Assembly: GCF_008312835.1 (NCBI RefSeq)
Contig: NZ_VSKS01000032.1
Span: 1-62,356 of the forward strand
Direction of reading: 5' to 3'
DNA length: 62,356 bases
DNA from: Streptomyces marokkonensis
Lineage (GTDB): Bacteria > Actinomycetota > Actinomycetes > Streptomycetales > Streptomycetaceae
Shown here one piece after another: positions 1 to 7,531 of this stretch; positions within the stretch are counted from its first letter, which is position 1, and every line of letters begins with the position of its first letter. The notes beneath the pieces were generated by a model. The model saw nothing but the letters and a program-made list of their open reading frames with translations. It made no database searches and was not told the origin of the DNA. The translations under genes were made by a program, and so were the position numbers.

Positions 1-2
1 CC

Positions 3-95
3 CTCCTCCGCCTCGCCCGCCACCGCATCAGCGTCCTCTTCGCCATGCTCCGCGACGGAACCTTCTACGAGCCGAGGAGCCGTCGGCTCGCTTGA
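3..95 (+). CDS. IS110-family transposase, C-terminal end (cut by window edge)
   Basis: Only the last 30 codons are present, in the frame that begins at base 3. They read LLRLARHRISVLFAMLRDG and so on, followed by a TGA at 93-95. An arginine-rich helix leading into VLFAMLRDGTFY is what I recall as the usual carboxy end of IS110/IS116/IS902 transposases, which are serine-dependent DEDD enzymes guided by a bridge RNA. The body, the catalytic residues and the left end lie outside the window, so it is not possible to say whether the copy is intact. Only about 80 bp separate it from the convergent protease gene, so the insertion element end must lie in 96-178. Confidence 0.6.
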   Translation, partial: LLRLARHRISVLFAMLRDGTFYEPRSRRLA

Positions 96-153
96 CGAAG
101 GACATAGAGGCACCCCCCCGGCACCGGCAAGCCCTTCCTTGTCACCTCGAGCC

Positions 154-180
154 GGACGCGTCGGACGCGTCGGACGCGTC
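154..180. repeat. Three tandem copies of a 9-bp unit
   Basis: GGACGCGTC is repeated three times head to tail and runs into the stop codon of the leftward protease gene. It may be slippage or the edge of the adjacent insertion element. No function is visible. Confidence 0.6.
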
Positions 181-2041
181 AGAAGGTCAGACTCCAGGAG
201 TCGATGTAGCCGGTGTCACCCGAGTAGACGTCGGTCACCCGCAGCTGCCAGGTACCGGACGCCGGGACGGACGAGGCGTCGACCGTGTACGTCGCGAGGA
301 CGTTGTCGGCGCTGTCGGAGGCACTGGTGTCCTTCAGCGTCCGGATGCTGCCGCCCGGGGCGACGAGCTGGACCCTCAGGTCACCGCGGTAGGTGTGCTT
401 GATGTCCACCGAGACCTTGAGGTCGGAGGGCGCGTAGCCGCTGACACCGCTCACGTTGATGTTCGAGTAGACGTAGCGGCCGTCGGCGTCCGGGATCGAC
501 CAGTTCTCGGAGTTGGTGAAGACCTGCTCGGTGGGGTCCGGGTCCGGGGTGGTGCCGCCGCCCATCGCGGCGAGGGTGCGGGCGGCGTCCGCGAGTCCGT
601 AGCCGCAGCCGCCGCTGCAGGTGCCGGGCAGGGTGCGGGCGTTGTTCTTGATGAGGGACTCGACGCGGCTCGGCGTGACGGCCGGGTCCTTCTCGTACAT
701 CAGCGCGGCGAGGCCGGCGATGTGCGGCGTGGCCATGCTGGTGCCCTGGTACGCCTCGTAGTTCTCGGTACCGGGCGTGGTGGAGCTGCTGTTCAGCGTG
801 GACAGGATGCCGTTGGCGGAGCTGTAGGCCGTCTCGCCGCCGGGGGCGGTGATGTCGATGCTCGAGCCGTAGTTGCTGTAGCTCGCGCGGTTGCCCTCGC
901 GGTCGCTCGCGGCGACGTTGACCACGTTGCCGCAGTTCGCCGGGGTGAAGCCGGCGGCGTTGGTGTTGGAGTTGCCGGCGGCGACGACGACGGTGGTGCC
1001 GCGGCCCACGGCGCCGTTGACGGCGTTCTGGGTGATGGTCTGGCAGGAACCGGAGCCGCCGAGGCTGAGGTTGATGACGTCGGCCGGGGAGGGGTTGGCG
1101 GGCACGCCGGGGACGGAGCCGCCGGACGCCCACACGATGGCGTCGGCGATGTCCGCGGTGCTGCCGCCGCACTTGCCGAGGACGCGGACGGGCTGGACCT
1201 TCGCGTTGTACGCGACGCCGGCGACGCCCTTGCCGTTGTTCGCGACGGCGGCCACGGTGCCCGCGACGTGCGTGCCGTGCCAGGAGGAGTCGCTCGCCCG
1301 GGAGCCGGAGTAGCACTCGTTCTCGGCGCTCCAGTCGCCCTCGTCGCGGGGGTTGCCGTCCCGGCCGCCGCCGTCGCGGGCGGCCGTGGCGTCGGAGATG
1401 AAGTCGTAGCCCGGGACGATGTTGGCGCCCAGGTCGGAGTGGGTGACGTAACCGGTGTCGATGACGGCGACGGTGACGCCCCGTCCGGTGGCGCCGCCGT
1501 CCCAGGCGTTCTGGACGTTCATGCCCGCGGTGGCCTCGAAGAGGTCCCACTGGCGGTTGTAGTACGTGTCGTTGGGCGCGGCGGTCGCGTACATGCGGGT
1601 GTCGCGGTCGACGTAGGCGACGTCCGGGTCGGCCTCGAAGGTGTCGATGACGTCCTGGAGGGAGCCCCCCTTCAGCTCGTCGCCGAGGTCCACGAGCGCG
1701 GCGCCGGTGCCCAGCCGGCGTTCGAAGGAGAGGGCCTCGCCGGCCTTCCTGCCCTTGGCCTCGGCGTCCTCCCTGGCCTCGGTGTCGGACTTCGCCTCGG
1801 CGGCCTTCGTCTCGTACCCGACGATGAGGCGCTCGACGGGCGCCTCGGAGGCGGCCTTCGGCCGGTCCCGGTCGGGCTGGGCGCCCGGCGTCGCGGCGGC
1901 GGCCGTGACTCCTGAGCCCAGGAGCGCGGCCGAGGTCACCGCCAGGAGGGATATGCGCAGGCGTCTGGAACCGTTCAAGGTGGGGTTGCCTTTCACGAGC
2001 CGGCACCGGACGTACGGCACCGGCAAAATGGTTCTGCTCAT
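179..2041 (-). CDS. Secreted S8 (subtilisin-like) serine protease with P-domain
   Basis: This is a preproprotease of 620 residues. An arginine-bearing signal peptide (about residues 24-50) is followed by an inhibitor-I9 propeptide (about 70-155) and a peptidase S8 domain. The triad is Asp195 (VIDTG), His255 (HGTHVAG) and Ser435 (GTSMATPH), with the oxyanion Asn near 357. After a Thr/Pro-rich linker the last 110 residues form a proprotein-convertase P-domain. The enzyme should be exported and self-processed, and should degrade extracellular protein. No clear ribosome site precedes the ATG at 2041. A GTG at 1996 would give a more normal signal peptide and may be the true start. The gene is monocistronic and convergent with the transposase fragment. 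Confidence 0.93.
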   Translation of the reverse strand: MSRTILPVPYVRCRLVKGNPTLNGSRRLRISLLAVTSAALLGSGVTAAAATPGAQPDRDRPKAASEAPVERLIVGYETKAAEAKSDTEAREDAEAKGRKAGEALSFERRLGTGAALVDLGDELKGGSLQDVIDTFEADPDVAYVDRDTRMYATAAPNDTYYNRQWDLFEATAGMNVQNAWDGGATGRGVTVAVIDTGYVTHSDLGANIVPGYDFISDATAARDGGGRDGNPRDEGDWSAENECYSGSRASDSSWHGTHVAGTVAAVANNGKGVAGVAYNAKVQPVRVLGKCGGSTADIADAIVWASGGSVPGVPANPSPADVINLSLGGSGSCQTITQNAVNGAVGRGTTVVVAAGNSNTNAAGFTPANCGNVVNVAASDREGNRASYSNYGSSIDITAPGGETAYSSANGILSTLNSSSTTPGTENYEAYQGTSMATPHIAGLAALMYEKDPAVTPSRVESLIKNNARTLPGTCSGGCGYGLADAARTLAAMGGGTTPDPDPTEQVFTNSENWSIPDADGRYVYSNINVSGVSGYAPSDLKVSVDIKHTYRGDLRVQLVAPGGSIRTLKDTSASDSADNVLATYTVDASSVPASGTWQLRVTDVYSGDTGYIDSWSLTF

Positions 2042-2322
2042 GACAATGTGGCGTGCTCACCCGTGCGCGGCGGCCCCGGCGGGGCAGTTGGGGAGGGGCG
2101 GCCGGGTGGGGGGACACGGGCAAGCACGACCCGTTCGACCGAGCGCGATCACAACGAAGTCCGCTGCGATGGTTGAACGTTCGGTGAACCGGTGGCCTGG
2201 AACCTACGGGCACCCTCTCCGGCCCACTATCCGGAGCCTGTTACCTACGGATACGCAATTAACTCCCGCGCCGTCCCGGCGGGCGGCGCCGCCCCCGCGC
2301 CGTGCCGGAGGACAATGGGCAC

Positions 2323-2985
2323 ATGGCCGACACCGAAGCCCTGCGTGCCCGTTTCGTCCGTGCCCTGGAAGGAGCCCGCGGACCCGGGCGCGGCCCCGAT
2401 CCGCTGCCGTACGCCGACGCCCTGCTCGGCCGCTGGCGGGAACCGCAGCGGCACTACCACACGCTCACCCACCTCACCGCCGTCCTCGGCCACGTCGACG
2501 AGCTGGCGGAACACGCGGGCGACCCGGACGTCGTACGGCTCGCCGCCTGGTTCCACGACGCCGTGTACCTGCCGGACCGCTCCGAGAACGAGGAGCGCTC
2601 CGCCCGCCTCGCCGAACGGGCCCTGACCGAGGCCGGGGTGCCGGAGGAGAAGACCGCCGAAGTGGCCCGGCTGGTGCGGCTCACCGTCACGCACGATCCG
2701 GCCGACGACGACCCCGACGGGCAGGTGCTGTGCGACGCCGACCTCGCGATCCTCGCCGCGTCGCCGTCGTCGTACGCCGCCTACACCGCCGCCGTCCGCG
2801 AGGAGTACCACTTCGTGCCGAACGACGCCTTCCGCGAGGGCCGTGCCGAGGTGCTGCGGCACCTCCTCGCCCTGACCCGCCTGTTCCGCACGCCGTACGG
2901 CCGGGAGCACTGGGAGGCCACCGCCCGCTACAACATGCGCGGCGAGCTGGAAATGCTGTCGACCCCGGCGGTTCCGCCCGCCTAG
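2323..2985 (+). CDS. HD-superfamily metal-dependent phosphohydrolase
   Basis: The protein has 220 residues and carries HD-type metal ligands: YHTLTHL near residue 46, WFHDAVY near 78 and a later CDADLAIL. The layout fits the COG4339-like family of small predicted phosphohydrolases, whose substrates are unknown. The start was set at the ATG at 2323 because GGAGG lies at 2307-2311. A GTG at 2302 lies upstream of that Shine-Dalgarno sequence and is unlikely. Ten bases separate it from the next gene, so the two are probably co-transcribed. Its cellular role cannot be read from the sequence. Confidence 0.85.
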   Translation: MADTEALRARFVRALEGARGPGRGPDPLPYADALLGRWREPQRHYHTLTHLTAVLGHVDELAEHAGDPDVVRLAAWFHDAVYLPDRSENEERSARLAERALTEAGVPEEKTAEVARLVRLTVTHDPADDDPDGQVLCDADLAILAASPSSYAAYTAAVREEYHFVPNDAFREGRAEVLRHLLALTRLFRTPYGREHWEATARYNMRGELEMLSTPAVPPA

Positions 2986-2995
2986 CCTGCCCCGC

Positions 2996-4081
2996 ATGCG
3001 TGCTGTGGGAGCGGAACAGGTGGAGGAAGCCGTCGCGCACTGCGTGGCGACGCTGGGGGCGGTCGCCGACCGGGACTGGGCGGGGGTGAGGGCCGGGCGG
3101 CTGGAGTGGAGCTGCCGGGAGACGGCGGAGCACATCGCGAGCGATCTCATCGCCTACGCGGGGCAGATCGCCGGGCGGGCGCAGGACGCGTACGTGCCCT
3201 TCGACATCAGCCTCGAGGGCAGCGAGGACGGCCTGGACCCCGCCGACAACGCCGGCGTCCTCCAAGTGATCACCACGACCGGCGCCCTGCTCGCCGCCGC
3301 CGTCCGCACCACCCCCCGCCCGGTCCGCGCCTTCCACCCTTACCCCTTCCGGCACGCGAACCGCGAGGGCTTCGCCGCGATGGGCGTGGCCGAAGTGCTG
3401 CTGCACACGCACGACGTCGCCGAAGGGCTGGGCATCGGCTACGCACCACCCGCCGAGCTCGCCTCCTTCGTCCTGACCCGGATCTTCCCCCAGGTCCGGC
3501 CCGGGCCCACGCCGTGGGAGACCCTGCTCTGGGCCACCGGGCGCGGCGACCTGCCGGGCCGGGAGCCCGTCACCACGTGGCGCTGGAGCAACAACCCGGT
3601 GCTCCGCTCGGAGCGGCTCACCCTGGAGGGCGTCACCCCGGCCACCGCCGCCGACCTGTCCCTGGCCGGTGACGGCGGCTACACGTGGGTCGGCGGCGCC
3701 CCCGCGGACGGTACCCGCGTGGGTGCCGGGCACGCGGTGAAGCGGTACGAGGAAGGCGTGTTCCACCCCGAGTGGGGCATGTACGTGCTGGTCCGGCGGG
3801 ACGACGACCTCGCGGTGGGCGCGATGGGCTTCCACGGCGTCCCGGACGGGGACGGCCGCGTGGAGATCGGCTACGACCTCGTCGAGGGCGCCCGCGGCCA
3901 CGGCTACGCCACCGAGGCGCTGCGCACGCTGTCGCGCCGGGCGCTGGAGCAGGACGGCGTACGGACCGTGGTCGCCGTCGTCGACCACGAGAACGTGCCC
4001 TCGCAGAAGGTCGTCACCCGGGCCGGCTTCACCCGGGTCTCCGAGGACGTGGGGCAGATCTCCTACGAACTGCGCGGCTGA
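2996..4081 (+). CDS. Maleylpyruvate isomerase-like N-domain fused to a GNAT acetyltransferase
   Basis: The 361-residue protein has two modules. Residues 1 to about 200 resemble the mycothiol-dependent maleylpyruvate isomerase / DinB helical bundle, with the conserved TAEHIASDLIAYAGQ near residue 40 and EVLLHTHDVAEGLG near 133. Residues from about 205 to the end form a RimJ-type GNAT fold with GYDLVEGARGHGYATEAL as the acetyl-CoA loop and a NVPSQKVVTRAGF strand. The DinB-type fold normally binds metal and mycothiol, and the C-terminal half should transfer acetyl groups. The true substrate is unknown. Its last 19 bases overlap the convergent DUF4031 gene. Confidence 0.8.
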   Translation: MRAVGAEQVEEAVAHCVATLGAVADRDWAGVRAGRLEWSCRETAEHIASDLIAYAGQIAGRAQDAYVPFDISLEGSEDGLDPADNAGVLQVITTTGALLAAAVRTTPRPVRAFHPYPFRHANREGFAAMGVAEVLLHTHDVAEGLGIGYAPPAELASFVLTRIFPQVRPGPTPWETLLWATGRGDLPGREPVTTWRWSNNPVLRSERLTLEGVTPATAADLSLAGDGGYTWVGGAPADGTRVGAGHAVKRYEEGVFHPEWGMYVLVRRDDDLAVGAMGFHGVPDGDGRVEIGYDLVEGARGHGYATEALRTLSRRALEQDGVRTVVAVVDHENVPSQKVVTRAGFTRVSEDVGQISYELRG

Positions 4082-4341
4082 CCCGCGCCCTTGCGGCGCC
4101 GCAGCCCCGCCGCGTGCAGCAGCCGCACCACCTCGCGGCTGCTGACCTCGACCGCCCCGGCGCGCACCGCGTCGGCGTACCGGTGCCGGGGGATGTCGTA
4201 GTGGTCGCGTTCGAAGGCGCGGCGGGGCACGCCCAGGCGGTCGGCGAAGGCGTGCAGTTCGGCGTAGGAGAGGTCGCTGACGAGGTGGGACCAGAGCCGG
4301 CCGTGGCCCGGCCAGGTGGGCGGGTCGATGTACACGGTCAC
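4063..4341 (-). CDS. DUF4031-type small protein
   Basis: A 92-residue protein starting MTVYIDPPTWPGHGRLWSHL and ending in a basic tail. The VYIDPP...WSHLVSD opening and the later HYDIPRHRYADAV segment are what I recall for DUF4031, a compact family of unknown function. The GTG start overlaps the stop of the upstream gene as GTGA, so translation is probably coupled and the two proteins are probably made together. Its 3' end overlaps the convergent GNAT fusion by 19 bp. Confidence 0.8.
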   Translation of the reverse strand: MTVYIDPPTWPGHGRLWSHLVSDLSYAELHAFADRLGVPRRAFERDHYDIPRHRYADAVRAGAVEVSSREVVRLLHAAGLRRRKGAGQPRSS

Positions 4342-4733
4342 GAGGGCGCCGCTCCGGCCAGGCCGCCCACCGCCGCGACCTTCACGCCCGCCTTGTGGCA
4401 CACCCAGTGCGGGTCGGGGCCGAGTTCCGGCTCCACTTCCAGCGCGTGCGGGTCGCCGGTGGGGCACACCGGGCACAGCGGCCAGCGCCCGTACCGCTCC
4501 AGCAGGGCGTCCTGGACGTCCTGGGCGACCAGGCCGGGGAGGAAACCGGCGCCGTCCGGCCACTGTTCGACCCACCAGCGCCGGTGCGACACGGAGTCCT
4601 CGACCATGGACACCACGTCCGCCTCGGCGACCTCGCGCGCGACCAGGTCGGCCAGCACGAGGGCACGCGCCGCGTGCAACGCCTGTTCCAGGGGGCCGAG
4701 CGGGTGGGCGCCGGGTTCGCCGTGGGGGTCCAT
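4338..4733 (-). CDS. Conserved hypothetical protein with a Cys-rich C-terminal half
   Basis: The protein has 131 residues. It is acidic and helical in the first 75 residues (VLADLVAREVAEADVVSMVEDS) and ends in a segment with CPVC and a later CHKAG that could bind a metal. I recognise no named family. The ATG at 4733 is preceded by AGGGGG. The gene overlaps the downstream DUF4031 gene by four bases, forming a two-gene operon that diverges from the RpiR regulator across only 57 bp, so the two promoters are likely to interfere or be co-regulated. Confidence 0.75.
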   Translation of the reverse strand: MDPHGEPGAHPLGPLEQALHAARALVLADLVAREVAEADVVSMVEDSVSHRRWWVEQWPDGAGFLPGLVAQDVQDALLERYGRWPLCPVCPTGDPHALEVEPELGPDPHWVCHKAGVKVAAVGGLAGAAPS

Positions 4734-4753
4734 GCCCCCTATTGTGCGCACTC

Positions 4754-4817
4754 TTGACCACGGCGCCGAGACGAAAATATCTTTCATACCGTGACCAATG
4801 ACGTGAAGGAAATTTTC
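4754..4817 (+). promoter_or_regulatory. Promoter and candidate operators of the RpiR/MurR-type gene
   Basis: A TTGACC (4754-4759) is followed 18 bp later by TATCTT (4778-4783). GAAAATATCTTTC (4773-4785) covers the -10, and a related GAAGGAAATTTTC lies at 4805-4817 just inside the gene. GAAA/TTTC dyads of this kind are typical of RpiR-family operators, so autoregulation is the simplest reading. Confidence 0.5.
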
Positions 4818-5723
4818 GCCGGCGGCGGCGCCACGCCCGCGCCGCCCGCGCCCGCCGCCCTCGCGGCCAAGGTGCGCACGCTGGCTCCCTCGATGACCCG
4901 TTCCATGCAGCGGGTCGCCGAGGCCGTCGCCGACGACCCGGCCGGCTGCGCGGCCCTCACGGTCACCGGACTCGCCGAGCTCACCGGCACCAGCGAGGCC
5001 ACCGTCGTCCGCACCGCCCGACTGCTCGGCTACCCCGGCTACCGCGACCTGCGCCTGGCGCTGGCCGGCCTCGCCGCCCAGCAGCAGTCCGGGCGCGCGC
5101 CCGCCATCACGACGGACATCGCGGTGGACGACCCCATGGCCGACGTCGTGGCCAAGCTCGCCTACGACGAGCAGCAGACCCTCGCCGACACCGCGGCCGG
5201 TCTCGACACCGTGCAGCTCGCCGCCGCCGTGAGCGCCCTGGCCGGCGCCCGCCGCACCGATGTGTACGGCGTCGGCGCGTCGGGTCTGGTCGCCCAGGAT
5301 CTCACCCAGAAGCTGCTGCGCATAGGCCTCCTGGCGCACGCCCACAGCGACCCGCACCTCGCCGTCACCAACGCCGTGCAGCTGCGCTCGGGCGACGTGG
5401 CGATCGCCATCACCCACTCCGGGTCGACCGGGGACGTCATAGAACCGCTCCGGGTGGCCTTCGAGCACGGGGCGACCACGGTGGCGGTCACCGGCCGCCC
5501 GGACAGCCCCGTCACGCAGTACGCCGACCACGTCCTGACCACGTCCACGGCCCGCGAGAGCGAGCTGCGGCCGGCCGCGATGTCCTCCCGGACGGGGCAG
5601 CTGCTCGTGGTGGACTGTCTGTTCGTGGGGGTCGCCCAGCGGACGTACGAGGCGGCGGCGCCCGCGCTGGCCGCGTCGTACGAGGCGTTGGCGCACCGGC
5701 ACCGGGCTCGCAAAGGACCGTAG
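4791..5723 (+). CDS. RpiR/MurR-family transcriptional regulator
   Basis: The 310-residue protein has an N-terminal RpiR helix-turn-helix (about 30-105, with LTGTSEATVVRTARLLGYPGY as recognition region, here split across residues 60-82) and a C-terminal SIS sugar-phosphate domain (about 140-280, with GVGASG and THSGSTGDVIE). MurQ lies 127 bp downstream on the same strand. The likely effector is therefore N-acetylmuramic acid 6-phosphate, and the target the recycling of murein sugars, by analogy with MurR of E. coli. The start is the GTG at 4791. The -10 is only about 7 bp upstream, so the message may be leaderless or nearly so. Confidence 0.88.
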   Translation: MTNDVKEIFAGGGATPAPPAPAALAAKVRTLAPSMTRSMQRVAEAVADDPAGCAALTVTGLAELTGTSEATVVRTARLLGYPGYRDLRLALAGLAAQQQSGRAPAITTDIAVDDPMADVVAKLAYDEQQTLADTAAGLDTVQLAAAVSALAGARRTDVYGVGASGLVAQDLTQKLLRIGLLAHAHSDPHLAVTNAVQLRSGDVAIAITHSGSTGDVIEPLRVAFEHGATTVAVTGRPDSPVTQYADHVLTTSTARESELRPAAMSSRTGQLLVVDCLFVGVAQRTYEAAAPALAASYEALAHRHRARKGP

Positions 5724-5728
5724 AGGGC

Positions 5729-5744
5729 GACCATCGTGATGGTC
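5729..5744. promoter_or_regulatory. Perfect inverted repeat between the RpiR gene and murQ
   Basis: GACCATCGTGATGGTC (6-bp arms, 4-bp centre) lies just after the regulator stop codon and about 105 bp before murQ. It could be an operator or a weak hairpin. It does not look like the GAAA/TTTC sites at the regulator promoter. Confidence 0.35.
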
Positions 5745-5850
5745 CGCGGGTGGTCCGTGGTCGATCAGCGCCCACGCGGCGGCAGCCGCACGCCGAGTAC
5801 AGTCCCGCGCCCCTGAGTGTGCCGCCCGACCCGAGACTGGAAAGTCACCC

Positions 5851-6786
5851 ATGCCTTCTGCTTCCCACCACAGTGAGCTCCGCGCCCAGTTGGAGACGCT
5901 GACCACCGAGGCGTTCCGGCCGGAGCTGGCGGACGTCGACCGGCTGCCGACGCTCGAGATCGCGCGGTTGATGAACAGCGAGGACGCCACGGTGGCCCGT
6001 GCCGTGGCCGAGCGGTTGCCGGTGATCGCCGCCACGGTCGACGCCGTCGCCGACCGGATGGCCCGCGGCGGCCGGCTGGTCTACGCGGGCGCGGGCACCG
6101 CCGGACGGCTGGGCGTACTGGACGCCTCCGAGTGCCCGCCGACCTTCAACACCGACCCCGCTCAGGTCGTCGGCCTCATCGCGGGCGGCCCCGACGCCAT
6201 GGTCACCTCGGTCGAGGGCGCCGAGGACTCCCGGGAGCTGGCCGAGGCCGACCTCGCCGCGCTGGGGCTGACCGCCGACGACACGGTGGTCGGCGTCTCC
6301 GCCTCCGGCCGCACCCCCTACGCCATCGGCGCCGTCGCGTACGCCCGCACGCGCGGCGCCCTCACCGTGGGCCTGGCCTGCAACCGGGGCAGCGCGCTGG
6401 CGGCGGCGGCCGAGCACGGCATCGAGGTCGTGGTGGGCCCGGAGTTCCTCACCGGCTCCACCCGTCTGAAGGCCGGTACGGCCCAGAAGCTCGTCCTGAA
6501 CATGCTGTCGACGATCACGATGATCCGGCTGGGCAAGACGTACGGGAACCTGATGGTCGACGTCCGCGCCTCCAACGAGAAGCTGCGCGCCCGTTCCCGC
6601 CGCATCGTCGCCCAGGTGACGGGAGCGGACGACGACGCCGTCGAGCGGGCCCTGGCCGCCACGGACGGCGAGGTCAAGAACGCGATCCTGGTGCTGCTGG
6701 CCGGTGTGGACGGCGCCACGGCCGCCCGTCTGCTCGCCGAGTCCGACGGCCGCCTGCGGGCCGCACTGGCGGCGGCCGCGGGCTGA
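5851..6786 (+). CDS. murQ: N-acetylmuramic acid 6-phosphate etherase
   Basis: This 311-residue SIS-domain enzyme cleaves the lactyl ether of MurNAc-6-phosphate to give GlcNAc-6-phosphate and D-lactate, a step of cytoplasmic murein recycling. The hallmarks are YAGAGTAGRLGVLDASECPP (about 75-95), where the catalytic acid Glu lies, and the signature GPEFLTGSTRLKAGTAQK (about 198-215). Length and motifs match the family throughout. It follows the RpiR regulator, which supports a dedicated MurNAc-6-P regulatory pair. The product could feed NagA, encoded at 19.7 kb in this same window. Confidence 0.96.
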   Translation: MPSASHHSELRAQLETLTTEAFRPELADVDRLPTLEIARLMNSEDATVARAVAERLPVIAATVDAVADRMARGGRLVYAGAGTAGRLGVLDASECPPTFNTDPAQVVGLIAGGPDAMVTSVEGAEDSRELAEADLAALGLTADDTVVGVSASGRTPYAIGAVAYARTRGALTVGLACNRGSALAAAAEHGIEVVVGPEFLTGSTRLKAGTAQKLVLNMLSTITMIRLGKTYGNLMVDVRASNEKLRARSRRIVAQVTGADDDAVERALAATDGEVKNAILVLLAGVDGATAARLLAESDGRLRAALAAAAG

Positions 6787-6839
6787 CCCGGGGGGACTGC
6801 TGGGATACTGGAGGCCGTCCCCCACCCGGAGAAGCCACC

Positions 6840-7409
6840 ATGAACCACGCGCAGCTCACCGCACTGGGCCGGGCCCTGCGCGTCCTGGGTGAGCACGGCG
6901 AGGCACTGTCCGCCGACACCCCGGACGCCAGGCTGCACGAAGTGAAGGACGACCTGCGGCGGGCCCTGGACCTGCTGGAGGAGAGCGTCACCACGGCCGT
7001 GCCCAGCACGCGCTGCGCCGAGCACCCCACGGGACCGGTCGACGAGAGCGCCCCGGACCTGTGCCTGCTGTGCGAGACCCGGCGCCGCGCCGCCCGCCGC
7101 GCCGAGTTCAACGGCCCCGCCCCGCACGCCCCGCCCGCCGAGCCCGCGCCGTCCCGGTACGGGGTGCGCGGCGACCGGCCGCAGCCGCAGCAGCGCTGGC
7201 TGCCGGAGCTGTGGAACGGCCAGGCGTGGCAGCTGTGCGGGACCCCGCGCCGGGACCGGCGCGAGGCCGAGCTGTACATCGCGGCGCAGCGGCGCGGGCC
7301 CCGGCCCGCCATGGCGTACCGGATCGTGCACGAGTTCACCGACTACGAGGTGCTGCGCGTGTGGGGGACGCCGGTGCGGGTCGACATCGAGCCGCTGGGG
7401 AACCTGTGA
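6840..7409 (+). CDS. Conserved hypothetical protein
   Basis: The protein has 189 residues. The N-terminal helical part (LGRALRVLGEHGEAL) leads to a CAEH...CLLC segment (about 61-82) that could hold zinc. A Pro/Ala-rich linker follows, then a C-terminal domain with RWLPELWNGQAWQLCGTP and YRIVHEFTDYEVLRVWG. I do not recognise a family. The ATG at 6840 has GGAGA eight bases upstream. The gene lies 53 bp behind murQ and may be transcribed with it, but no functional link is visible. Confidence 0.7.
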   Translation: MNHAQLTALGRALRVLGEHGEALSADTPDARLHEVKDDLRRALDLLEESVTTAVPSTRCAEHPTGPVDESAPDLCLLCETRRRAARRAEFNGPAPHAPPAEPAPSRYGVRGDRPQPQQRWLPELWNGQAWQLCGTPRRDRREAELYIAAQRRGPRPAMAYRIVHEFTDYEVLRVWGTPVRVDIEPLGNL

Positions 7410-7531
7410 CGGCCCAGGCCATGGCGATTGATTGACTTGAGCAAATGAAAACCGTGTGACGGGCGGGTGACGGGCCCGGCGGCGCGCCGCCCCCGCGACC
7501 GGGGAGCGCCGCACCGCCGGGACCGGTCGGC

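Noticed and set aside
92-1915. 607-codon + strand frame opposite the subtilase
   Set aside because: Repetitive Gly/Val/Arg/Asp translation typical of antisense GC-rich frames. The minus strand has the catalytic triad and P-domain.
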